A stretch of 64,000 nucleotides of DNA from Actinomyces sp. GTDB lineage: Bacteria > Actinomycetota > Actinomycetes > Actinomycetales > Actinomycetaceae. Positions 1 through 9,797 of this stretch are shown piece by piece. The notes beneath the pieces are model-generated. The model was not told the origin of the DNA. It worked only from the letters and a program-made list of their open reading frames with translations, and ran no database searches. The stretch is from the NCBI GenBank assembly GCA_022649165.1, contig JALCNR010000007.1, forward strand, positions 62,001 through 126,000, given 5' to 3'. The position numbers were made by a program, and so were the translations under genes. Numbering within the stretch: position 1 is the stretch's first letter; each line of letters begins with the position of its first letter.

Positions 1-1208
1 GCCTGCTGGGAGATCACAGCGTCGGTCGAGCTGACCATCGTCGACCACATGCCGTTGGGAAGGTAGACGCGATCGAAGAACGGCTTGGTCGGTAGCTCGG
101 CCGGCGCGACCCACTGGTCGTAGCTCGGCTGGAGGGTCCCCAGATCGATGCTGACATTCGTCAGTCCGGAGTATGAGCCATACGCCTTGAGCAGCACCGA
201 GGCGTTGTCCGGCTCCGCTAGGAAGTCCAGGAACGCCAGGGCGTCATCCTTGCGCGGGCTGTCCTTCCACACGCCGAAGGCAGCCATGCCCTCGCCACCG
301 ACCAAGTACTGACCGGACGATCCGTTGGAAGGGAAAGGAATGAACCCGACGTTGGCGTCCGGGTTGTAGGTCAGCGACGTTGCGAGCAGTGACGGCTGCC
401 CTCCCGCGAACGCAGCTTCGCCGGTGGCCAGTTGCTTGGACATGTCATCGATGGACGCCGAGACGTAGTCGGCGCTGAAGTACCCCTGCTGCGCCCATCC
501 GCCGATTCGGTCGAGAACACCCTTCTGGTAGGCATCGGTGTCGAAGGTCCCGTTGGTGAACTCTTCGAGCTGATCGTCGGTGAAGGCGTTCGCGGCGATG
601 ACATTGGCCAGGTCGCCGGCCGGACCAGAGTCCTTTCCGGAGGAGACCAGCGGGGTCTTCCCGATCGCTTTGATCTTCGCCAGTGCGGTATCAAAGTCAT
701 CCCAGGTCGCGATGGAGCCCGGATCGACGCCGGCTTCGTCAAGCACATCGAAGTTCGTGAGGACTCCGGTGACGGTGTAGTCGATGGGAAGGGCATAGAG
801 GGTGCCGGAGTCGTCGCGCATCGACTCGTCAAGGCCTTTGTTGACGTACTGGGCCCAGGGGCGATCAGTGAGCGGCTCGAGGAACGGTCCGTACCGCAGG
901 ACCGACCAGCCATGGGTTGTCCATACGTCCGGGAGGTTGCCCGCCGCCATACGCACCTTCATGTTGTTCTCAAAATTCGAGGAGTCGATGGTGATGTTGA
1001 CCGGGGTGCCGGTCTGATCCTCAAATGCCTGGGCGAGATCCTGGATAGCAGCGTATTGGGCGCTGCCCGTGGTCATGTTGAGGTAGACGTCCAGGGCATC
1101 ACCGGAAGCCCCCGACTCGCCGGACTGACCGCCTTCGGAGCAGCCGGTGAGCGCCAGGGCGAGGGCAGTGACCGCCGACGCAAACATTGCCGTGTTGGGT
1201 TTCTTCAT
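1..1208 (-). CDS. Sugar ABC transporter substrate-binding lipoprotein (C-terminus beyond window)
   Basis: Extracellular binding protein of a carbohydrate ABC importer, presumably for alpha-galactosides. About 402 residues are visible and the reading frame runs off the left edge. The N-terminus has two lysines, a hydrophobic stretch (residues 7-21) and a lipobox LTGC with Cys23, so it is a lipidated surface protein. The rest resembles family 1 solute-binding proteins. The ATG is preceded by AAGGAA eight bases upstream. It lies 102 bases downstream of the GH36 alpha-galactosidase on the same strand, so the two are probably co-transcribed, with permeases expected further left. The substrate is inferred only from that neighbour. 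Confidence 0.9.
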   Translation of the reverse strand, partial: MKKPNTAMFASAVTALALALTGCSEGGQSGESGASGDALDVYLNMTTGSAQYAAIQDLAQAFEDQTGTPVNITIDSSNFENNMKVRMAAGNLPDVWTTHGWSVLRYGPFLEPLTDRPWAQYVNKGLDESMRDDSGTLYALPIDYTVTGVLTNFDVLDEAGVDPGSIATWDDFDTALAKIKAIGKTPLVSSGKDSGPAGDLANVIAANAFTDDQLEEFTNGTFDTDAYQKGVLDRIGGWAQQGYFSADYVSASIDDMSKQLATGEAAFAGGQPSLLATSLTYNPDANVGFIPFPSNGSSGQYLVGGEGMAAFGVWKDSPRKDDALAFLDFLAEPDNASVLLKAYGSYSGLTNVSIDLGTLQPSYDQWVAPAELPTKPFFDRVYLPNGMWSTMVSSTDAVISQQ

Positions 1209-1310
1209 GATCTGTGTTCCTTCTGATGACATCGTTGGCTGGAGGAAACATCGGCAGCCCACGCCGCGCCTGTTCCACGTCGGGCGACGGGGCCCTGTCG
1301 GGTCACATGC

Positions 1311-3530
1311 TCAGTTCTCCACCTCCTTCGCCTCAAGAAGGAGGACTTGATCGGGATACAGCAGCGGCAGATGCACGCCGACCTCGTCCAGGCATCGACC
1401 GGTCATGATCGTGCCGTCGTCACCGACCGACTGCGCCCACGGCGCCAGGAAGAGCCCTTCAGGGCCGCCTCCGACGAGTCGTGGGCACAGTTCATAGAGC
1501 CCATCCGGGTTCAGACCAGGGACATGGAGCATCCCGCGCGGCGACAGAGGCGACCGTGATCGCGTGACAAGCTCGTAGAGCGCTCGAGAGCCGTCGGGAG
1601 CCACAATTCCGTGGAGCCATACGGAGCCGTCGGCGATGTCGCGGCGCACCAGATCCCCGGTGAGCAGCATGCGACGATGCTCCTTGTAGAAGTCGACCCA
1701 TTCACGCACCCGGGCGAGTTCGTCCTCGTCCAGGCCGAGGAGATCCCATTCAAAGCCGAAGTGCCCCCACAGGGCGGTCCCCGCCCGGAACGCGAGGTTC
1801 GAGGTGCGGCCGGTGGTGTGGGAGTGCGGTGAAGCCACATGGGTTCCCATGTACTCGGGTGCCACCAGCTGCTCGGTCCAGCGCATGATCTGCTGGCGCT
1901 CATGCGGATCGATACAGTCGGAGAGCCAGAAGCGCTGGGCGTGGGTGAGCATCTCGAGGTCGATGCGCCCCCCTCCCGAGGAGCACGACTCAATCTCCAG
2001 TCCCGGATGGTCTGCGCGCAACGCATCCATGAGCCGGTAACACGCGAGCGTCTGCTCGTGCACGACGGCACGCCCAGCATGCGTAGCGTCCCCGGCATCA
2101 ATGAGATCACGATTGTGGTCCCATTTGAGGTAATCGATGTCGTATTCCTCGATCAGCGCGTCAAGACAGGCGCGGATGTGTTCCCATGCCTCGGGGAGGG
2201 CCAGATTGAGGACCTGTTGGTTGCGCCACTCCAGCGGAAGGTCGGTGCCGGCGCGCAAGATCCACTCCGGATGGGCTCGGGCGAGATCCGAATCGACGTT
2301 GATCATCTCGGGTTCAACCCACAGGCCGAACTGCATGCCCAGAGCACGGACGCGGTCTACCAAGGGGTGGAGTCCCTGGGGCCACACTTGGGGGTCGACG
2401 GTCCAGTCGCCCAGACCTGCTCGGTCGTTGCGCCGGTGAAGAAACCACCCGTCGTCGAGGACATAGCGCTCTGCTCCGATGGATCCCGCTTGGTCGGCCA
2501 GTCGCAGCAGCGTGTCCAGATTATGGTCGAAGTAGACGGCCTCCCACACATTCATCGTCACCGGGCGGTCCGGATCTGGATGGCTGGGAAGAGACCTTTC
2601 CCACCGATGGAGTCGCCGAGCGACCTCATCGAGACCGTCGCCGGACTGCAGGTAGATCCAGGGGGTGGTGTAGGTCTCACCCGGCCCGAGGGAAACCTCA
2701 CCGGGAAGGAGAAGCTCGCCTCCCCCGATGACCTGACGCCCGTTATGACACCGTTCGACCCACGTCCGGTGATTGCCCGAACAAGCCACATGCAGGCCCC
2801 AGACCCGGCCGTGGGCGAATCCGAATCCAGACTCCCCGCAGAAGAGCATCATCGGGGCGTCGAAACCGGTGCGGCCGTGCCGCCCCTCGTGGAGATGACA
2901 GCCCAGGCGGACGGGAAGGCGCTGCGGCTCACGTTCGCGTCCCCATCGTCCTGAGAAGTCGAGGATCTCGTCCGCTTCCAGTGGCAACGGGAATGCCAAG
3001 GCGACCTCATCAAGGTCATAATCGTCCGCGCCGGTGTTCCCTACCTTGGCGCGGGCCCTCACCAGGCCCGTGTCGAGGAGCTCGAAGAGGATCCGGACGC
3101 TTAGACCGGCGTCCTCATCCGCGAGAGTGTACGAAACTCGGCCCGCTCCGCCGCTGGCAACGGCGAGGTCGCCACCGGCCGTCGTCGCCTCGACGACAAT
3201 GTCCGCTGCCTCAACAACGGTCGACGAAGTCCGCAGGTGGGGCGCCCAGTCCCGCCCTCCGCTTCGGTGCCCAACGAGTCCGGGGCGTCCCATCCACCCA
3301 GTGGAAGACAAAGGTATGACACCGACTTGGAGCGGCTCATTGGGCGCGTTGCCGTCATAGGGCTCCTCCGTGGCCACCGAGAGGGTGCGGAGAACAGATG
3401 CTGAGATCGCGCCGAGGTCTTTTCCCCAGTGGAGAACCTCCGGGGCCTGTGCATGCGGCGCCTGGATGACCAGAGACGTCCCACCGGCACGCAGGTGGAC
3501 GATGTCGGCACGGACCGGGGCCAAGTTCAC
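1311..3530 (-). CDS. Alpha-galactosidase, GH36
   Basis: Hydrolyses terminal alpha-1,6-galactosyl residues from melibiose/raffinose-type oligosaccharides, probably in the cytoplasm because no signal peptide is visible. Length 739 aa matches full-length bacterial GH36 enzymes. The nucleophile motif LKWDHNR places Asp471 as nucleophile. The motif LSDCIDPHERQ contains Asp538 in the region of the acid/base, at the usual spacing of about 70 residues. The start is GTG, with AGGAG nine bases upstream. It diverges from a LacI regulator across a 293-base promoter region and is followed by an ABC binding protein, so the three form an alpha-galactoside utilisation unit. Confidence 0.93.
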   Translation of the reverse strand: MNLAPVRADIVHLRAGGTSLVIQAPHAQAPEVLHWGKDLGAISASVLRTLSVATEEPYDGNAPNEPLQVGVIPLSSTGWMGRPGLVGHRSGGRDWAPHLRTSSTVVEAADIVVEATTAGGDLAVASGGAGRVSYTLADEDAGLSVRILFELLDTGLVRARAKVGNTGADDYDLDEVALAFPLPLEADEILDFSGRWGREREPQRLPVRLGCHLHEGRHGRTGFDAPMMLFCGESGFGFAHGRVWGLHVACSGNHRTWVERCHNGRQVIGGGELLLPGEVSLGPGETYTTPWIYLQSGDGLDEVARRLHRWERSLPSHPDPDRPVTMNVWEAVYFDHNLDTLLRLADQAGSIGAERYVLDDGWFLHRRNDRAGLGDWTVDPQVWPQGLHPLVDRVRALGMQFGLWVEPEMINVDSDLARAHPEWILRAGTDLPLEWRNQQVLNLALPEAWEHIRACLDALIEEYDIDYLKWDHNRDLIDAGDATHAGRAVVHEQTLACYRLMDALRADHPGLEIESCSSGGGRIDLEMLTHAQRFWLSDCIDPHERQQIMRWTEQLVAPEYMGTHVASPHSHTTGRTSNLAFRAGTALWGHFGFEWDLLGLDEDELARVREWVDFYKEHRRMLLTGDLVRRDIADGSVWLHGIVAPDGSRALYELVTRSRSPLSPRGMLHVPGLNPDGLYELCPRLVGGGPEGLFLAPWAQSVGDDGTIMTGRCLDEVGVHLPLLYPDQVLLLEAKEVEN

Positions 3531-3823
3531 TATTCCCTGCTCCTTCTCACCGGCCTCTGCGCCGGTATCGATGCGGGTGTGGGTGTCGGATCGCCGTCGA
3601 CCATCCGCGGCCGACCAACATTGACGATTCTACTCCAGTAGATAAGGGTTCGATCCACAATCCATCGGTCACAAGTTGATAACGCGAATGAACATCCGCC
3701 ATGAGATCATCGCGAGTAGAATTCGCAAAGCAGACGGGAACGCGCCATCCGCCCGGATCCGGGGCCTGACAACGCCGGTCTGAACATGGATCCGACATAC
3801 CCACATCGACGGGAGGGAACACG
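3531..3823. promoter_or_regulatory. Divergent promoter/operator region, alpha-galactosidase and LacI regulator
   Basis: This 293-base space between divergent genes holds a 9-base inverted repeat, ATTCTACTC at 3627-3635 and GAGTAGAAT at 3714-3722. Each copy contains TAGAAT, a -10-like hexamer, pointing outward towards its own gene. The left copy also sits in a 12-base palindrome CTACTCCAGTAG (3630-3641). Neither -10 candidate has a convincing -35 partner. A shared LacI operator pair is plausible but not proven. The LacI gene has GGGAGGGA just before its ATG. Confidence 0.4.
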
Positions 3824-4822
3824 ATGGCAACCGGAGACGACCGCCCGGCGACTCGGTCGGATGTCGCCCGACTAGCTGGGGTCTCGACGGCGGTGGTCAG
3901 CTACGTCGTCAACGATGGTCCCCGGGGCGTGTCCGAGGCAACCCGTCGGCGCGTACTCCGCGCGATCCGGCAGCTCGGATACCGACCCAACCCCAACGCC
4001 CGCGCCCTCAAGGTCGGGTCGACGGGCCTCGTCGGCGTCGTCGTTCCCGAGGTGCTCAACACCTACTACGCGGAGTTCATCGACGCCATCGACACCATCG
4101 CCCGTTCACGGGGCAGCGCGGTGCTCCCAGGCATCACGCATGAGGACTCCGGCCTCGAAGCGGATCTAGTCCCTTTTCTGGTGGACCGCGGAGTGGACAG
4201 CCTCATCTTCATTTGCTATCTGCAGAACGAGGAACTCTACCGTCTCGGCCTCCCGCGGATCCCTCGCGTGCTGGTCGACCGTTCTCTCCCTGTCCCGGGG
4301 CTGGCTACCGTCGGCGCCGATTTCACCGGAGGCACGCGGATCGCCGTCTCACACCTCGCCGACCATGGGCACCGCAGGATCGGCTACATCGGCGGCCCCC
4401 TTCCGGCAATCGACCTGCGCCGCCAGGCATGGGACGATGTGCTTCGGGAGCGCGAACTGCCTCGAACCCCACCGGCCATTACGTCCTGGGACCGCGAGGG
4501 CGGTTACAACGGCGCGCGGATACTCTTGAACTCGGGCGATCCGCCTACCGCGATCTTCGCCGCCTCCGATCTGATCGGCGTCGGCGCGCTGCGCGCGATC
4601 AGGGAGCTCGGGCTGAGCGTTCCCGACGACGTCGCCTTGATCTCCTTCGACGGCACTGCGGAATCCACCTTCTCTTGGCCCCCGCTCACCACAGTGCGTC
4701 AACCGTTCACCGAGATGGCACGTCAGGCTCTGGACACGCTCGCCCACCCCGACGGGGAGGCCACCCACACCCTCTTCCCGATGTCGCTCATCGTGCGTTC
4801 CTCTTGTGGCTGCGGCCGCTAA
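3824..4822 (+). CDS. LacI-family transcriptional regulator
   Basis: 332-aa sugar-responsive repressor. The N-terminal LacI helix-turn-helix spans about residues 8-30 (SDVARLAGVSTAVVSYVVN), followed by the hinge and a periplasmic-binding-like effector domain (GLVGVVVPEVLN onwards, later GADFTGGTRIAVSHLADHGH and DDVALISFDG). It diverges from the GH36 alpha-galactosidase, so it most likely represses that gene and the adjacent importer and is relieved by an alpha-galactoside or galactose. Effector identity is inferred from context. Its 3' end nearly abuts the convergent beta-galactosidase gene (16-base gap). Confidence 0.92.
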   Translation: MATGDDRPATRSDVARLAGVSTAVVSYVVNDGPRGVSEATRRRVLRAIRQLGYRPNPNARALKVGSTGLVGVVVPEVLNTYYAEFIDAIDTIARSRGSAVLPGITHEDSGLEADLVPFLVDRGVDSLIFICYLQNEELYRLGLPRIPRVLVDRSLPVPGLATVGADFTGGTRIAVSHLADHGHRRIGYIGGPLPAIDLRRQAWDDVLRERELPRTPPAITSWDREGGYNGARILLNSGDPPTAIFAASDLIGVGALRAIRELGLSVPDDVALISFDGTAESTFSWPPLTTVRQPFTEMARQALDTLAHPDGEATHTLFPMSLIVRSSCGCGR

Positions 4823-4838
4823 CGGAACCGGAGCTGTC

Positions 4839-7800
4839 TCAGCGCAGGACGATCTCCCATGAGGCCGCCCGGGGCCACAAGGCGTACCGGGGAAGGACGT
4901 CCGGGCCGCATGTGCGCGACCCGAGCCCGTGCTGGGCGATGTCGAGGATGAGGCAGAGACGCCGTCCGGGATCGGGAAGCTCATGGGCGTGGTCGGCGCG
5001 GGAGAGCTCCTGAGGACTATGCCGCAGGAGCTGGAAGCCAGGGCGCCCACCCGCGCCCTCAACGGTCGCCAGGTCCAGCCCTCCGAGGCGAAGCTCGCGG
5101 AGACCGGGCCGGAACCCCGTCTCCTGGGGGCGGGCATAGGCGACGGCGAGCGCATCGATGTCCGAGGAGAAACGCCCCACCCACGTCGCGTCGCACGAGT
5201 CGGGATAGGACTCGGACGGGCCGGTCCCCCACCAGGACACCGTCTCGGTCCCCACCCCCTCGGGCAGGTCGAAACGGATCCCGAGCCGGGGCCAGGTGCA
5301 TGTCCACCTTCCGAACGGCCTGACGGACACGCGGAGGTGGAGCCCGTCGGAGTCGGCCCGCCATCGGAAGGTGGAGTCGACGCCGTGGGATTGGCCCGCG
5401 GGCATCGAGCGGACGCGTTGGACCAGGCCGCCGGATGCCGGCTGCCGGGAGACCACGCGGTGCATGAGGCGGTCCAGGCCCGCCTCTCGCCACAGCTGGG
5501 CGCTCGATGCCGCGTCCTCATCCCCTCGCCCGTCGCTGAGAGCGGGATCCGTCAGCTCGTACGAGCCCTGGCCCGTCGCCCGGTCGTTCTCGGTGGGGGC
5601 CCGCCACAGCTCGGGCGTGGGACCGACCATCCTCACACCGCGCCATGAGAGAAGGGAGCCGGTGTCGGAGAAGACCGCGCGCGCGAGGACCCCGGCCGTA
5701 TCCTCCCCGGTCTCGCCCCCGCCCTCGTCTCCTCCGAGGAGACCGGGGGATCCGGTGAACGCGCTCGGTGCGCGCCGTTCGGCAAGCGCCGCCTGCGCGC
5801 GGGCGACCACGTGGCCTGCCGGGGCCCAGAGGACCGCGTCGGCCAGACGGGCCTCGACGAGGAGGTGCCATTCCGCTGCCGGCCCGTCTCCGCGCATGGC
5901 ATCGAGAGCCTCGGCGCACGCCGGATCCGACTCCAAGTCGATCTCCGTCGTCTGCCCCGGGGCGAGGTCCCCCGCAGGCGCCCGGCCGGCCAGGTCGATG
6001 TCCCCGGAGGCGGCCTCGAGGCCGTCGCGCTGCAGCACCCAATGGGCAAGGAGGTCCCCGATCCCGCTGTCGTGCCGGCGGTTGGCCACGGTCAGGCGCG
6101 CGCCGTCCAGGGTGAGACGCACGGGTGCCCACACGGCGGCGAGCTCGGCCAGGGCTGGCGAGGGGGTTCCGTCGGAGAGCACCAGGCCGTCCATGATGAA
6201 CGAGCCGTCATGGAGGATCTCCCCGAAGTCACCGCCGAAACCGAAGTACTCGTGTCCCTGGTCGTCGCGCGTGCGCAGGCCGTGATCGCGCCACTCCCAG
6301 ATGAACCCTCCGCAGTGCCGCTCGAAGCGGTCCGTGAGCTCCTCGTAGTCCGCGAGGGAACCGGGCCCGTTGCCCATGGCGTGGCCGTACTCGCACAGGA
6401 CGAACGGCTTGGCCCTCTGACGGGCGCCTTCGGCCGGTCCCGCCTCGTGGAGCGCCATGGTCGGCGTGTCCGCGCAGATCGACGTGATCTCCTCGAGTGT
6501 CGGGTACATCCGGGAGTAGACGTCGGTGTAGGCGCCGCCGCGGTCGCCCTCGTAGTGGACCGGCCGTGTGGGGTCGCTGCGGTGGACCCAGTCCGCCATC
6601 TCAGCGAGATTGCGCCCCGTGCCCGACTCGTTGCCCAGCGACCACATGATGATGCTGGGATGGTTGACGTCGCGGCAGACGGTGCGCGCGATTCGGTCGA
6701 GGAGGGCGTCGCGCCAGGCCGGGTCGTCGCCCGGGTTTCCCGACCAGTCATTCTCGGAGAAGCCGTGCGTCTCGAGGTCGCACTCGAGGACGACCCAGAA
6801 TCCGAGCTCATCGGCAAGCTCCAGGGTCCGCGGATGCGGTGGCTGGTGGCAGGTCCTGATCGCGTTGATGTTGTGGCGCTTCATCAGGCAGAGGTCCTTC
6901 ATCACGAAGTCCTCGTCGAAGACGCGCCCGAGGTCCGGATTCGTCTCGTGCCGGTTGACGCCCCGCAGGGTCAGGGGGCGGCCGTTGGCGACCAGCCGGC
7001 CGGCGACGATCTCGATGCGCCGGAACCCCACCCGCAGATGCGCCTGCTCGCCGGGCGAGGACACGGTGACGTCGTAGAGCCGCGGGGACTCCGCCGACCA
7101 CGGGTCCACGGGGCCGACGTCCAGGGGGCGCACTCCGGCAGGGGTCTCCCATGTGGCGTGGGTCCCCAGTTCAGGGATCTCGACCGTGACCGGGAAGGCT
7201 CCGCTCACGGCGAGATCGAGTCTGCCGCCGCCCGTGGAGCGGTCGTAGTCCGCATACACCCGGACGTCCTCGAGGCCGTTCCGCGGACGCGAGACCAGCG
7301 AGACGTCGCGGAAGATGCCGGGCAGCCACCACTGGTCCTGATCCTCGAGGTAGCTCGCCGGAGACCACTGGCTCACTCTCACGGCGAGGACGTTGGCGCC
7401 GGGGCGCAGGACGGCGGTGACGTCGAACTCCGTGGGCAGGCGGCTCCCGGTGAACCAGCCGACAGGCCGCCCGTTGAGCCAGACGCGCGCATGGGACTCG
7501 ACCCCGTCGAACCGCAGGACCGCGCGCCCTCCGCGGGCGAATCCGTCCGGCACCTCGAAGGTGACCCGGTGGTCGCCCGTGGGGTTCTCGTCGGGGACGT
7601 GCGGGGGGTCCAGCGGGAAGGGATAGGCGATGTTCGTGTAGATCGGCGAGCCGTGCCCCTGGAGCACCCAGTGGCCCGGAACGAGGAGGCGCTCCCACGG
7701 GCCGTCGTCGAACGAGGGCTCGGCGAACGGGGGGATCCCCTCCCCGTCCTCGTCCCCGGGGCTGTGCTCGTGGAGCCGGAACGCCCACGAGCCGCCGAGG

Positions 7801-7889
7801 GCGAGGACCAGGGCGTCCGTGCGGAGGAAGGCGCGCGGGGGAAGCCGCGTGCTCGAACCCGGCGAGGTCGACTCCAGTGATGGGTCCAT
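4839..7889 (-). CDS. Beta-galactosidase, GH2 (LacZ type)
   Basis: 1016-aa cytoplasmic beta-galactosidase of the long LacZ type. The sugar-binding domain comes first (WVLQGHGSPIYTNIAYPF), then the immunoglobulin-like domain, the TIM barrel and the beta-gal small-chain domain at the end. Acid/base Glu421 lies in GNESGTG; nucleophile Glu500 lies in LCEYGHAMGN. The ATG at 7889 is chosen because GGAGG lies 11 bases upstream and because further upstream the frame only overlaps the permease gene. It is the last gene of the kinase/ABC operon (56 bases after the permease). It probably cleaves a beta-galactoside delivered by that importer. Confidence 0.94.
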   Translation of the reverse strand: MDPSLESTSPGSSTRLPPRAFLRTDALVLALGGSWAFRLHEHSPGDEDGEGIPPFAEPSFDDGPWERLLVPGHWVLQGHGSPIYTNIAYPFPLDPPHVPDENPTGDHRVTFEVPDGFARGGRAVLRFDGVESHARVWLNGRPVGWFTGSRLPTEFDVTAVLRPGANVLAVRVSQWSPASYLEDQDQWWLPGIFRDVSLVSRPRNGLEDVRVYADYDRSTGGGRLDLAVSGAFPVTVEIPELGTHATWETPAGVRPLDVGPVDPWSAESPRLYDVTVSSPGEQAHLRVGFRRIEIVAGRLVANGRPLTLRGVNRHETNPDLGRVFDEDFVMKDLCLMKRHNINAIRTCHQPPHPRTLELADELGFWVVLECDLETHGFSENDWSGNPGDDPAWRDALLDRIARTVCRDVNHPSIIMWSLGNESGTGRNLAEMADWVHRSDPTRPVHYEGDRGGAYTDVYSRMYPTLEEITSICADTPTMALHEAGPAEGARQRAKPFVLCEYGHAMGNGPGSLADYEELTDRFERHCGGFIWEWRDHGLRTRDDQGHEYFGFGGDFGEILHDGSFIMDGLVLSDGTPSPALAELAAVWAPVRLTLDGARLTVANRRHDSGIGDLLAHWVLQRDGLEAASGDIDLAGRAPAGDLAPGQTTEIDLESDPACAEALDAMRGDGPAAEWHLLVEARLADAVLWAPAGHVVARAQAALAERRAPSAFTGSPGLLGGDEGGGETGEDTAGVLARAVFSDTGSLLSWRGVRMVGPTPELWRAPTENDRATGQGSYELTDPALSDGRGDEDAASSAQLWREAGLDRLMHRVVSRQPASGGLVQRVRSMPAGQSHGVDSTFRWRADSDGLHLRVSVRPFGRWTCTWPRLGIRFDLPEGVGTETVSWWGTGPSESYPDSCDATWVGRFSSDIDALAVAYARPQETGFRPGLRELRLGGLDLATVEGAGGRPGFQLLRHSPQELSRADHAHELPDPGRRLCLILDIAQHGLGSRTCGPDVLPRYALWPRAASWEIVLR

Positions 7890-7945
7890 GGGACTGTGAA
7901 CCTCCGATGCAGGCGGGGTTGGGGGATCCGGCGATGCCGCCAACG

Positions 7946-8833
7946 CTACTTGAGCGCGCCCTGAGCGATGTTCCCGATGAACTGGCGCGCCCCGAGGAGG
8001 AAGACCACGAGCAGCGGGATCACCGCGAGCAGCGCCCCGGCCATGACCATCGAGTAGTCCTGGCCGAACGCCGTGTTGAGCTGGGCCAGGGCGACCTGCA
8101 ACGTGATGTGGTGGGGATCGGTGAGAACGGTCAACGGCCACATGTAGTCGTTCCAGGACCCGATGAACGTGTAGATGCCGAGGAAACCAAGTCCCGGCCG
8201 GATCATCGGAAGGCACACCATGACGTACTGGCGGAAGAACCCCGCCCCGTCCAGAGCCGCGGCGTCGATGAGCTCGTCGGGAACGGCGCCCGAGATGTAC
8301 TGGCGCAGCCAGAAGATCCCGAAGGCGTTGGCGGCGGCCGGGACGATGAGCGCCTGGAGGTGCCCGACCCATCCGAGGTTCGTCATGGTGATGAACTGGG
8401 GGATGATCGCCAATTGCATCGGCAGCATGAAGGTGACGAGCGTGATCCCGAAGAGGAGGTTCCTCAGGGGGAACTGGAACTTCGCGAAGGCGAAGGCCGC
8501 CAGGGAGTCGAGGAACAGGACCAGGGCCGTCACCGAGCAGGCGACGATCAGCGTGTTGAGCAGCGATCCGCCGAAGTCGATGCGGGTGAAGACCTTGGCG
8601 ACGTTCTCGAGGAGATGCGAACCGGGGACGAAGGTCGGCGGGGACTTGTAGATGTCGCTTGTCGTGTTCGAGGCCATCACCACGAGCCAGTAGAGCGGAA
8701 ACAGGGAGACCACCGCGCCGGCTGTGAGGAGCACGTAGAGGGACCGGCGGCCGCGCGGCGCCTTCCGCCGGCGCTGCGGCGGCCGTTGGGCCGGGGCGAC
8801 GGAGGTCTCGCGGGGGGAACTGTCGACAGTCAT
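7946..8833 (-). CDS. Carbohydrate ABC transporter permease (MalG/LacG type)
   Basis: 295-aa inner-membrane permease, with six predicted transmembrane segments after a basic N-terminal tail. The EAA loop appears as ELIDAAALDGAGFFRQYVMV, as in MalG-type permeases that contact the shared ATPase. Its ATG overlaps the stop of the preceding permease as ATGA, indicating translational coupling. It pairs with the adjacent permease and lipoprotein to form a CUT1-type importer. No ATPase is encoded here, so a shared MsiK-like ATPase elsewhere is expected. Confidence 0.93.
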   Translation of the reverse strand: MTVDSSPRETSVAPAQRPPQRRRKAPRGRRSLYVLLTAGAVVSLFPLYWLVVMASNTTSDIYKSPPTFVPGSHLLENVAKVFTRIDFGGSLLNTLIVACSVTALVLFLDSLAAFAFAKFQFPLRNLLFGITLVTFMLPMQLAIIPQFITMTNLGWVGHLQALIVPAAANAFGIFWLRQYISGAVPDELIDAAALDGAGFFRQYVMVCLPMIRPGLGFLGIYTFIGSWNDYMWPLTVLTDPHHITLQVALAQLNTAFGQDYSMVMAGALLAVIPLLVVFLLGARQFIGNIAQGALK

Positions 8834-9795
8834 GCGCGTGCCTTCGCTTGGGGTTTCTCCGATGAGAGGCGCCAGCTGATGATCGTGAAGATCACGACGA
8901 TGAGGAAGACCCCCCAGGCTATGGCCGCTCCGTATCCGAAGCGGTTATAGCCGAAGGCCTGCTGGTAGAAGTACAGGACCATCGTCAGCCCGCCCTGCCC
9001 GGCGCCCCCGGAGTTTGGGTTCGTCGTCGACGCGGAGGAGGTGAGCACCTGAGCCTCGGTGAAGCTCTGGAGACCCGTGATCGTGGACGTCACGAGGACG
9101 AAGAGGATCGTGGGGCGCAGGAGCGGGAGCGTGATCGAGAAGAAGCTCCGCACCGGCCCCGCGCCGTCCAGGGTCGCCGCCTCGTAGACCTCCGGGTCGA
9201 TCGCCTGCATCCCCGCGAGGAAGATGATCGCGTTGTACCCCGTCCACTGGTAGGTGATCAGCAGGGAGACCGTCACCTGGATCCCGAACGGGGTCGTCAG
9301 CCAGGGGATGGCGGATCCGCCGAGGAACTGGATGAGCTGGTTGGCCAGGCCGAAGTTCTTCCCGAAGATCGAGCCGAAGAGGATGGCCATCGCGACGACG
9401 GAGGTGATGTTCGGGATGAAGTACGCGACGCGGAACACGGTGGAGAACCGGACGGCGGAGTTGAGCATCGCGGCCACGACGAGCGCGAGGATGAGCATCG
9501 GCACCGTCGACAGGACGAACATCACCAGGGTGTTGCGGATCGAGAGGTAGAAGGTCGGGTCCGTGAAGAGCCGTTGGTAGTTCTCCAGCCCGATCCACTC
9601 CGGATCGCCCAGCCCGTTCCACTTCTGGAAGGAGAGCACCAGGGAGTAGACGGTCGGGTAGAGGCCGAAGGCGGCGAAGAGGATGAAGAACGGCGCGACC
9701 GCGACGTACATCGGCCATGAGCGGCGCAGGGTCCGGTTGCGGGACCGGGGGCGCGCCTGCGCTCCCGGTCCCGCAACCCGCGTGGCGGCGGACAT
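8830..9795 (-). CDS. Carbohydrate ABC transporter permease (MalF/LacF type)
   Basis: 321-aa permease, first of the pair. A basic tail (RPRSRNRTLRRSW) is followed by six membrane segments beginning PMYVAVAPFFILFAAFGL. The EAA loop reads EVYEAATLDGAGPVRSFFSI. The ATG at 9795 is preferred because it lies two bases after the stop of the binding protein (TGA-CG-ATG). It heterodimerises with the downstream permease. Typical length for the family. Confidence 0.93.
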   Translation of the reverse strand: MSAATRVAGPGAQARPRSRNRTLRRSWPMYVAVAPFFILFAAFGLYPTVYSLVLSFQKWNGLGDPEWIGLENYQRLFTDPTFYLSIRNTLVMFVLSTVPMLILALVVAAMLNSAVRFSTVFRVAYFIPNITSVVAMAILFGSIFGKNFGLANQLIQFLGGSAIPWLTTPFGIQVTVSLLITYQWTGYNAIIFLAGMQAIDPEVYEAATLDGAGPVRSFFSITLPLLRPTILFVLVTSTITGLQSFTEAQVLTSSASTTNPNSGGAGQGGLTMVLYFYQQAFGYNRFGYGAAIAWGVFLIVVIFTIISWRLSSEKPQAKARA

Positions 9796-9797
9796 CG

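Noticed and set aside
5811-7880. Long open frame antisense to the GH2 beta-galactosidase
   Set aside because: No domain or ribosome site; mirrors third-position GC of the real gene.
7890-8372. Apparent 160-residue N-terminal extension of the beta-galactosidase
   Set aside because: It lies in the wrong frame over the permease gene, and a ribosome site with ATG at 7889 matches where the GH2 fold begins.
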